Source of the DNA: an uncultured Faecalibacterium sp.
Lineage (GTDB): Bacteria; Bacillota; Clostridia; Oscillospirales; Ruminococcaceae
Length of the DNA: 18,312 nucleotides
Reading direction: 5' to 3'
NCBI GenBank assembly: GCA_900765705.1
Contig: CAAFSR010000236.1
Span: 1-18,312, forward strand
Positions within the stretch are counted from its first letter, which is position 1. Each line of letters starts with the position of its first letter. This document shows, piece by piece, positions 13,392-18,312 of the stretch. A program made the translations under genes and the position numbers. Under the pieces are notes generated by a model, which saw only the letters and a program-made list of their open reading frames with translations, searched no databases and had not been told where the DNA came from.

Positions 13392-13521
13392 GTGTCAACG
13401 ATTTTAAATGGCCTCCGCGTGCGCTTTGGCCATCTTCAGCGGAAAAGATATTTTTAATTTTGCGCTTGTCGCGATCTGCGGATCGCTCCAAGCGCATTTT
13501 TACAGGAACAGAAATACCCCC
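13392..13521 (+). other. Gene-free structured spacer with a nested terminator-like hairpin
   Basis: No open frame with a ribosome binding site is visible. Two inverted repeats occur: ATGGCC/GGCCAT (13408-13413 with 13428-13433) and a nested hairpin, TGCGCTTG (13461-13468) with CAAGCGCA (13489-13496), enclosing GCGATC/GATCGC (13471-13476 with 13481-13486). The nested hairpin is followed by five T (13497-13501), so it looks like a plus-strand terminator. htpG is already terminated at 13391, so this could end a short RNA or be a back-up terminator. I see no convincing promoter for such an RNA. Confidence 0.35.
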
Positions 13522-13550
13522 TTAACAAAAAGGCCGCGCTCCGCTATAAT
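13522..13550 (+). promoter_or_regulatory. Promoter for the XpaC-like gene
   Basis: -35 TTAACA (13522-13527), 17-bp spacer, -10 TATAAT (13545-13550, perfect). It gives a leader of about 45 nt to the ATG at 13602. The -10 sits in the loop of the dyad at 13530-13568. Confidence 0.75.
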
Positions 13551-13568
13551 AGAGTGGAACGCGGTCTT
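13530..13568 (+). other. Dyad enclosing the -10 box, terminator-like on the plus strand
   Basis: AAGGCCGCGCTCC (13530-13542) pairs with GGAACGCGGTCTT (13556-13568): 13 positions with one mismatch and one G-T pair, loop of 13 nt. TATTTTTAT follows, so as RNA it resembles a terminator for anything transcribed from upstream. As DNA it places the promoter -10 in the loop. It may be an old terminator reused as promoter context, or an operator. Confidence 0.55.
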
Positions 13569-13601
13569 ATTTTTATCTTTCTGTGAAAGGAATTCAGTTT
13601 C

Positions 13602-14708
13602 ATGGAACCGAGAAAACACTATTTAGCAAAGATCCCCACTATTGCCATTTTTATCGTAATGGCGATGTCCGGGCCGTTGGGGGTGCTGCTGTTCATCCTG
13701 AAGGGCATTGACCAGAAGGTGATGAAGGAGGAGCAGGAGGCCGCCCGTGCCCGGGGCGACTACCGCGCCGACCTTGAGCCGGAGCCAGACCGGAAGAGTG
13801 AGCCCGTCTGCGGCCATGATGTGCCCACCGAGGAACAGAAAAGCGCCAAGCAATGGCACAAGAACATTTCCACCCTCTGCACCATCATGGGTGCCGTCTT
13901 TCTGTTTGCCGGGGTGATGGATGTGGTGGATATCATTGGCGCGTGGCAGCTGATGCCCGACCCCGGGGAGCTGTTTTCCGATATCGTCATGGCCATTGGC
14001 GGCGGCGGTGCGCTGCTGACCGGCCTGCGGATGAACAGCACCCGCAAGCTGGAGCGGTTGCTGGACAAAGTGGTGGGCGAGCGGGATAATATCTCTTTGC
14101 CGGAGCTGTTTGCCGCCGCCGGGGTGGATGCTGCCCGGGGACGTGCTACCGTGAAAAGTGCCATCGAGCACGGATACTTCGGTGCAGACGCCTACATTGA
14201 CAACCGCACGGATACGCTGGTGGTGCGGGGCGCAGCACCGCAGCCGAAAAAGCCCGCACCCGCTCCGGTACTCACGCCCCAGCCTGCCGCAGAGGACGAG
14301 TACGCAGCCCTGCTGCGCCAGCTGCGGGAGGTGAACGATGCCATCCCCGACCCGGTGATGAGCCAGAAAATTGCGCGGTTGGAGGAAGTGAGCGGGCGCA
14401 TTTTTGCGCTGGCGCAGCAGGACCCCAATAAAAAGGCACAGCTGCAAAAGTTTATGAACTACTATCTGCCCACTGCGCTCAGGCTGCTGAATACCTACGC
14501 CAGCCTCTCCGGGCAGGCAGTGGAGGGCACGAACATTACCGAAGCCAAGCGCAGTATCGAGCGCAGCATGGACCTGCTGGTGACCGCCTTTGAAAACCAG
14601 CTGGACAAGTTGTTCCAAGCCGATGCGCTGGACGTGAACGCCGATATTGCCGCACTGGAGGGCATGCTGAACCTCGACGGCCTGACCGGCAGCGACTTTC
14701 CCCGTTGA
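13602..14708 (+). CDS. XpaC-like (5-bromo-4-chloroindolyl phosphate hydrolysis) membrane protein
   Basis: A 368-residue protein with two or three N-terminal membrane segments (about 11-33, IPTIAIFIVMAMSGPLGVLL; about 88-115, LCTIMGAVFLFAGVMDVVDI; possibly 124-142) and a cytosolic remainder. The C-terminal half is helical and matches the XpaC/YceG-neighbour type domain by KFMNYYLPTALRLLNTYASL, SGQAVEGTNITEAKRSIERS and FENQLDKLFQADALDVNADI. That family was named from hydrolysis of a chromogenic phosphate in Bacillus, but its real role is unknown; it often accompanies TelA-type proteins, and none is present here. Between the two parts lies a winged-helix-like stretch (ISLPELFAAAGVDAARGRAT) and a Pro/Ala-rich linker. 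The ATG at 13602 is 9 nt after AAAGGAA. It is a single-gene unit. The family call rests on recalled pattern, so it is moderate. Confidence 0.8.
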   Translation: MEPRKHYLAKIPTIAIFIVMAMSGPLGVLLFILKGIDQKVMKEEQEAARARGDYRADLEPEPDRKSEPVCGHDVPTEEQKSAKQWHKNISTLCTIMGAVFLFAGVMDVVDIIGAWQLMPDPGELFSDIVMAIGGGGALLTGLRMNSTRKLERLLDKVVGERDNISLPELFAAAGVDAARGRATVKSAIEHGYFGADAYIDNRTDTLVVRGAAPQPKKPAPAPVLTPQPAAEDEYAALLRQLREVNDAIPDPVMSQKIARLEEVSGRIFALAQQDPNKKAQLQKFMNYYLPTALRLLNTYASLSGQAVEGTNITEAKRSIERSMDLLVTAFENQLDKLFQADALDVNADIAALEGMLNLDGLTGSDFPR

Positions 14709-14713
14709 ACCCA

Positions 14714-14756
14714 CACCCCCGCACCCGATGGCTGCATCGGCGCGGGGGTGTTTTTT
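14714..14756 (+). terminator. Intrinsic terminator of the XpaC-like gene
   Basis: CACCCCCGC (14714-14722) pairs with GCGGGGGTG (14742-14750), with an inner stem CCGATG/CATCGG (14725-14730 with 14735-14740), then six T (14751-14756). It starts 5 nt past the stop codon. Very strong. Confidence 0.95.
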
Positions 14757-15045
14757 GTGCAAAGTGCAATTTTCCATTCCGTCTTTTTTGGGCGCTGCGC
14801 TTAAAATTCCGAGATTTGTGTGCACTTATGCCAAGCATTTTGTTTTGAGAGAAAAACTTTTATTTTATTTGTTCTGCGCCAGCCAACCGCCCCGTGTAGG
14901 CGTTTTTTGCAACTTTTCATCGAGATGCAACAATAACACATGGTTTTTTGTGTTGCGTTTGACTATTATAGAGGTAACTACGGCGGCTGTGCCCTGCAAG
15001 CAGCTGCGTCAACCCATCCGATGAAAATAGTAGGAGGAAATTTCC
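14757..15045 (+). other. Long leader region before galK, no gene seen
   Basis: About 290 bp without a supported gene, AT-rich in its middle. It holds a distant nested inverted repeat, AAGTGCA (14762-14768) with TGCACTT (14821-14827) around AATTTT/AAAATT, of doubtful meaning. A -10-like TATTAT lies at 14964-14969 with no good -35 at 17 bp. The repeats at 14908-14956 are described separately. The galK ribosome binding site AGGAGG is at 15032-15037. The region is the natural place for sugar control of galKT. Confidence 0.6.
14908..14956 (+). promoter_or_regulatory. Candidate operator cluster upstream of galK
   Basis: TGCAAC occurs twice in direct orientation, 18 bp apart (14908-14913 and 14926-14931). 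The second copy belongs to the dyad GCAACA (14927-14932) with TGTTGC (14951-14956), which also encloses AACACA (14935-14940) with TGTGTT (14949-14954). The block ends 8 bp before a -10-like TATTAT (14964-14969), so a protein bound here would sit where the -35 should be. A role for a galactose-responsive regulator is inferred only. Confidence 0.4.
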
Positions 15046-16332
15046 ATGATGAAGTCCATTTCCACCTGGAAGCAGGAGCTGACCGGAGGCGCACATGCTG
15101 CGCGTCTGGCTGCGCTGTACTGCTGCACCCCCGATGAGACCCCCGCACAGGCAGCCCGCTATGCGGCTGTTCTGGACGGACTGGAGACCACCTTTGGTGC
15201 ACACACCGAGGCTGGCCTGTATAGCGCCCCCGGCCGCACCGAGATCGGCGGCAACCACACCGACCACCAACACGGCCGTGTGCTGGCAGGCAGCGTGAAC
15301 ATTGACATGATCGCTGCTGCTGCCCCCAACAGCCTGAACCAGCTGCGCGTGCAGAGCGAGGGCTACGACCTGTGCGTCATCGACCTTAACGACCTGACCG
15401 CCCGCAAGGAGGAGGAGAACACCACCGCTTCCCTGCTGCGCGGCGAGTGCGAAGCTTTCCGCCAGCGCGGCGCAAAGCTGTCCGGTCTGGACGTGTACAT
15501 TTCCTCCAACGTGCCCAAGGGCAGCGGCGTTTCTTCCTCTGCCGCCTTTGAGGTGCTGATCGGCGTGATTTTGAACGACTGCTTCATGGCTGAAAAGGTC
15601 TCCCCCATCGCCATTGCGCAGATCGGCCAGTGGGCAGAGAATGTCTACTTCGGCAAGCCCTGCGGCCTGATGGACCAGATGGCCTCCAGCGTGGGCAACA
15701 TCATCACCATCGACTTTGCCGACAAGGCAAACCCCGATGTAGAGCCGGTGCAGGTGGACTTTTCCAAGGCCGGTCTGGCACTGTGCATTCTGGACTCCGG
15801 TGCAGATCACGCCGACCTGACCGATGAGTACGCCGCCATCCCCAACGAGTGCCGCGCCGTGGCCGCTGTGTGCGGCGGCGAGGTGCTGCGCGACGTGCCC
15901 TTCGAGACCTTCCTTGCAAACATTCCCGCCTGCCGCAAGCAGTGCGGTGACCGTGCGGTGCTGCGCGCCTTCCACTTCTACGCCGACAACGACCGCGTGC
16001 CGCAGCAGGTGGCTGCCCTGCGCAAGGGCAACTTTGAGGCCTTTTTGCAGATGGTGACTGCCTCCGGCGACAGCAGCTGGGAGTATTTGCAGAACGTCAT
16101 CCCCGCCGGGTACAAGGAGCATCAGGAGGTGGCGGTGACCATCGCTGCTGCCAAGCATTATCTGGGCGGCAAGGGCGCTGTGCGTGTGCACGGCGGCGGT
16201 TTTGCCGGTACGGTGCAGGCCTTTGTGCCGGTGGAGATGCTGGCAGACTTCAAGACCAATATGGAAAAGATCCTCGGCGCAGGCCGCTGCCATGTGCTGA
16301 ATATCCGTCCTGAAGGGGGTGCTGTGCTGTGA
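15046..16332 (+). CDS. galK: Galactokinase (GHMP kinase family), divergent signature
   Basis: GalK phosphorylates alpha-D-galactose to galactose-1-phosphate with ATP, the first committed Leloir step. The 428-residue protein has the N-terminal galactokinase signature as PGRTEIGGNHTDHQHG (62-77), the GHMP ATP-binding loop NVPKGSGVSSSAAFEV (155-170), the catalytic Asp in CGLMDQMASS (D210) and the C-terminal GGKGAVRVHGGGFAGTVQAF. The signature departs from the usual GRVNLIGEHTDYN: the Glu before His is Asn (N70) and the Tyr after Asp is His (H74). Placement directly before galT supports galactokinase all the same. The ATG at 15046 is 8 nt after AGGAGG (15032-15037); a second ATG follows at once at 15049. 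The stop overlaps the galT GTG by 4 nt. No galE or galM is present. Confidence 0.92.
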   Translation: MMKSISTWKQELTGGAHAARLAALYCCTPDETPAQAARYAAVLDGLETTFGAHTEAGLYSAPGRTEIGGNHTDHQHGRVLAGSVNIDMIAAAAPNSLNQLRVQSEGYDLCVIDLNDLTARKEEENTTASLLRGECEAFRQRGAKLSGLDVYISSNVPKGSGVSSSAAFEVLIGVILNDCFMAEKVSPIAIAQIGQWAENVYFGKPCGLMDQMASSVGNIITIDFADKANPDVEPVQVDFSKAGLALCILDSGADHADLTDEYAAIPNECRAVAAVCGGEVLRDVPFETFLANIPACRKQCGDRAVLRAFHFYADNDRVPQQVAALRKGNFEAFLQMVTASGDSSWEYLQNVIPAGYKEHQEVAVTIAAAKHYLGGKGAVRVHGGGFAGTVQAFVPVEMLADFKTNMEKILGAGRCHVLNIRPEGGAVL

Positions 16333-17828
16333 TCTCTACTGCTATTCAGCAGCTCGTGAACTACGGGCTGGATACCGGACTGATTTTGCCCGATGACGAG
16401 ATCTATATCCGCAACCAGCTGCTGATGACCATGCAGCTGGACGACTTTACCGCCCCGGAGGGTGAGGTGTGCTACACTGATCTGGAAAGCATCCTCACCG
16501 CTCTGGTAGACGATGCCGTTGCCCGCGGCGTGTGCGAGGATAACTCCACCGCCCGCGACCTGTTCGACACCAAGCTGATGGGCGTGCTGACCCCGCGCCC
16601 CAGCATCGTGCGCGCAAACTTTGAGGAGCGGTACGAGAACGAAGGTCCGCAGGCTGCTACCGACTGGTTTTACAAGTTCAGTCAGGACACCGATTACATC
16701 CGCCGCTACCGCATCAAGCGCGACCTGAAGTGGGTGACCAAGACCGAGTACGGCGATCTGGATATTACCATCAATCTGTCCAAGCCGGAAAAAGATCCCA
16801 AGGCCATTGCTGCTGCAAAGCTTGCACCCCAGAGCGCCTACCCCAAATGCCAGCTGTGCGTGGAGAACGAGGGTTACGCAGGCCGCATGAACCACCCTGC
16901 GCGTGAGAACCACCGCATCATCCCGCTGACCATCAACGACAGCGCGTGGAACCTGCAGTACAGCCCCTACGTTTACTACAATGAACACTGCATCGTGTTC
17001 AACAACGAGCACACCCCCATGAAGATCGAGCGGGCAACCTTCCGCAAGTTGCTGGATTTTGTGGGCCTGTTCCCCCACTACTTTGTGGGCAGCAACGCTG
17101 ATCTGCCCATCGTAGGCGGCAGCATCCTGAGCCACGACCACTTTCAGGGCGGCCACTACGAGTTTGCCATGGCCAAGGCACCTGTTGAAAAAACTTGGGT
17201 GTTCCCCGGCTTTGAGGACGTGGAGGCCGGTATTGTACACTGGCCCATGAGCTGCATCCGCCTGACCTGTGCGGATGACGCACGCCTTGTGGAGCTGGCC
17301 GATAAGCTGCTGACCGCATGGCGTGGTTACACCGACGAAAACTGCTTTATCTTTGCCGAGACCGACGGCGAGCCGCACAACACCATTACCCCCATTGCCC
17401 GGATGCGGGACGGCAAGTATCAGCTGGATCTGGTGCTGCGCAACAACATCACCACCCCGGAGCATCCGCTGGGTGTGTACCATCCCCATGCAAAGCTGCA
17501 CCACATCAAAAAGGAGAACATCGGCCTGATCGAGGTGATGGGTCTGGCCGTGCTGCCCAGCCGCCTGAAGCAGGAGCTGTTCGACCTTGCCGATGTGCTG
17601 GTGGCACACCTGCCCGCCGCAGAGTACCCCGAAGCCCTGCAAAAGCACGCCGAGTGGGCCGAGGAGATCCTTGCAAAGCACCCGGAGCTGAACGCCGACA
17701 ATGTTCACCTGATCCTGCAGGACGAGGTGGGCCATGTGTTTGCGCAGGTACTGGCAGATGCCGGTGTGTACAAGCTGGATGAAGCCGGCCGCGCCGGTTT
17801 TGTCCGCTTCCTTGAAAGCGTAAAATAA
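16329..17828 (+). CDS. galT: UDP-glucose--hexose-1-phosphate uridylyltransferase, class II (GalT)
   Basis: GalT exchanges galactose-1-phosphate with UDP-glucose to give UDP-galactose and glucose-1-phosphate. The 499-residue length and motifs are those of the Firmicutes class II enzyme rather than the shorter HIT-type E. coli class I. Visible family blocks: FDTKLMGVLTPRPSIV, CQLCVENEGYAGRMNHPARE (Cys pair), ENHRIIPLTINDSAWNLQYS, HCIVFNNEHTPMKIERATFR, FPHYFVGSNADLPIVGGSIL, the probable nucleophile region SHDHFQGGHYEF (268-279) and HNTITPIARMRDGKYQLDLV. The start is GTG at 16329-16331 within the galK stop region (GTGA overlap), with a weak G-rich ribosome binding site inside galK, so translation is likely coupled. 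The last residues are VRFLESVK. Together with GalK it makes UDP-galactose; the epimerase must lie elsewhere. Confidence 0.96.
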   Translation: MISTAIQQLVNYGLDTGLILPDDEIYIRNQLLMTMQLDDFTAPEGEVCYTDLESILTALVDDAVARGVCEDNSTARDLFDTKLMGVLTPRPSIVRANFEERYENEGPQAATDWFYKFSQDTDYIRRYRIKRDLKWVTKTEYGDLDITINLSKPEKDPKAIAAAKLAPQSAYPKCQLCVENEGYAGRMNHPARENHRIIPLTINDSAWNLQYSPYVYYNEHCIVFNNEHTPMKIERATFRKLLDFVGLFPHYFVGSNADLPIVGGSILSHDHFQGGHYEFAMAKAPVEKTWVFPGFEDVEAGIVHWPMSCIRLTCADDARLVELADKLLTAWRGYTDENCFIFAETDGEPHNTITPIARMRDGKYQLDLVLRNNITTPEHPLGVYHPHAKLHHIKKENIGLIEVMGLAVLPSRLKQELFDLADVLVAHLPAAEYPEALQKHAEWAEEILAKHPELNADNVHLILQDEVGHVFAQVLADAGVYKLDEAGRAGFVRFLESVK

Positions 17829-17842
17829 ACCATAACTCCCCC

Positions 17843-17880
17843 GAGGCTGTTGCACCTGTTATAGCGCAACAGCCTCTTTC
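17843..17880 (+). terminator. Intrinsic terminator of galKT
   Basis: GAGGCTGTTGC (17843-17853) pairs perfectly with GCAACAGCCTC (17866-17876), 12-nt loop, then TTTCTCT. The U tract is short, so termination may be leaky. Confidence 0.85.
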
Positions 17881-17893
17881 TCTACTTCCCTGT

Positions 17894-17935
17894 AAAAAAG
17901 TCAACCGGGAAAATCCGCAGATTTTCCCGGTTGAC
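17894..17935 (-). terminator. Perfect 16-bp-stem palindrome, terminator-like on the minus strand
   Basis: GTCAACCGGGAAAATC (17900-17915) pairs without mismatch with 17920-17935, loop CGCA. On the minus strand six T follow (complement of 17894-17899), as in an intrinsic terminator; on the plus strand AAATTAAAA follows. The right arm ends in TTGACA (17931-17936), a perfect -35, but no -10 sits at the right distance. No minus-strand gene enters from the right within the window, so the purpose is open: barrier to antisense RNA, regulator site or mRNA stabiliser. Confidence 0.55.
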
Positions 17936-17961
17936 AAATTAAAACATTCATTCCGCTAAAG

Positions 17962-17986
17962 ATGGCCAGAGCAGCGCGGTGGCCAT
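17962..17986 (+). other. Hairpin in the leader before the cutC-family gene
   Basis: ATGGCCA (17962-17968) pairs with TGGCCAT (17980-17986). A further weak CCAT/ATGG pairing flanks the ribosome binding site region (17993-18008). No known riboswitch pattern was recognised, and no convincing promoter was found between 17937 and 18019. Confidence 0.3.
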
Positions 17987-18019
17987 TCAACACCATTTTT
18001 ATAGATGGAGGTATCGCTT

Positions 18020-18312
18020 ATGTCCTACACCTTGGAAGTTTGCGTAGACAGCACCGCCAGCGCACTGGCGGCAAAACGCGGCGGCGCTGACCGGCTGGAG
18101 CTGTGCGCCGACCTTATTATCGGCGGCACAACCCCTTCCCTTGCCCTGCTGCGTCAGGTCAAGGCAGAGACCGGCCTGCCGGTGCGGGCGCTCATCCGCC
18201 CCCGCTTTGGTGATTTTTGCTACGATCCCTACGAGCTGGCGCAGATGGCTGAATGCGCCGCCGCGCTGGTAGCCGCCGGTGCAGACGGCATCGTGACCGG
18301 TGTGCTGACCCC
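18020..18312 (+). CDS. cutC: CutC-family protein (copper homeostasis name), N-terminal 97 residues, runs off the right edge
   Basis: The start ATG at 18020 is 8 nt after GGAGG (18007-18011). The visible part reads YTLEVCVDSTASALAAKRGG, then ADRLELCADLIIGGTTPSLA and VRALIRPRFGDFCYDP, which are the CutC hallmarks (LEVCVDS, GADRIELC, GGTTPS, R-P-R-x-G-D-F-x-Y). CutC has a TIM-barrel fold. Its link to copper tolerance comes from old E. coli and Enterococcus work and is disputed, so the biochemical role is unsettled. About 60 percent of the usual ~245 residues lie beyond the window. It is separated from galT by a terminator, so independent expression is expected. Confidence 0.9.
   Translation, partial: MSYTLEVCVDSTASALAAKRGGADRLELCADLIIGGTTPSLALLRQVKAETGLPVRALIRPRFGDFCYDPYELAQMAECAAALVAAGADGIVTGVLT

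Noticed and set aside
11353..13497. 714-codon open frame on the minus strand opposite htpG
   Set aside because: It is in mirror register with htpG, has low-complexity His/Leu/Val/Gln-rich sequence, lacks a ribosome binding site and runs through the CIRCE element. It is a codon-bias shadow.
14917..16293. 458-codon minus-strand frame opposite galK
   Set aside because: Mirror-register shadow of galK with typical His/Gly/Val-rich composition.
16158..17855. 565-codon minus-strand frame opposite galT
   Set aside because: Mirror-register shadow crossing galK/galT; no ribosome binding site and no family resemblance.
17506..17937. 143-codon minus-strand frame running out of the palindrome over the galT end
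   Set aside because: Arg/Pro/Ala-rich shadow composition and overlap with the well-supported galT C-terminus; no ribosome binding site seen.
1..18312. CRISPR array, insertion sequence, phage or toxin-antitoxin module
   Set aside because: No regularly spaced repeats, transposase motifs, terminal inverted repeats with target duplication, or phage-like genes were found on either strand.

Overview
The window looks like chromosomal core DNA from a low-oxygen gut Firmicute of the Clostridia (Oscillospiraceae/Ruminococcaceae, plausibly Faecalibacterium-like). The grounds are a GC-rich coding style (estimated by eye, not computed), strong Gram-positive ribosome binding sites, a CIRCE heat-shock operator, a stand-alone flavodiiron protein, the Firmicutes-type (class II) GalT and a galactokinase with an unusual signature. 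I see no phage, transposon, CRISPR array or island. Most promoters I could find have a 17-bp spacer and most gene units end in clear hairpin terminators, so unit boundaries are unusually readable.

Layout. 1-1581 (minus): the 3' member of a murD operon (truncated by the window edge) and murD, transcribed from a promoter at 1659-1687. 1741-3591 (plus): a family 5 peptide/nickel-type solute-binding lipoprotein without its permease genes, then a tRNA-Gly(CCC) with its own consensus promoter and terminator. 3662-7891 (minus): a flavodiiron protein, RmuC and a cytoplasmic transglutaminase-fold protein. 8039-8716 (plus): a GNAT acetyltransferase of the phosphinothricin-acetyltransferase type, divergent from the transglutaminase gene. 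8734-9727 (minus): an HD-domain phosphohydrolase behind an unrecognised 146-aa acidic protein. 9866-11134 (minus): a C_GCAxxG_C_C cysteine-rich protein and an alpha/beta hydrolase joined stop to start. 11303-13391 (plus): htpG behind a perfect CIRCE operator. 13522-14756 (plus): an XpaC-like membrane protein whose -10 box sits in the loop of a terminator-like dyad. 15046-17880 (plus): galK-galT with a 4-nt overlap. 18020-end (plus): the start of a cutC-family gene, preceded by a perfect 16-bp-stem palindrome.

Function. The recognisable jobs are peptidoglycan precursor synthesis (MurD), oligopeptide capture, glycine decoding, O2/NO removal (flavodiiron protein), genome maintenance (RmuC), protein folding under stress (HtpG, probably HrcA-controlled) and galactose use by the Leloir pathway (GalK and GalT; no galE or galM in view). 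I did not find a convincing new multi-gene system. The best leads are regulatory: the htpG CIRCE, the promoter inside a hairpin at 13530-13568, the terminator lying between a neighbour and the rmuC ribosome binding site, and the palindrome before cutC. Two poorly understood gene pairs (9287-9727 with 8734-9258; 10643-11134 with 9866-10642) also deserve attention.
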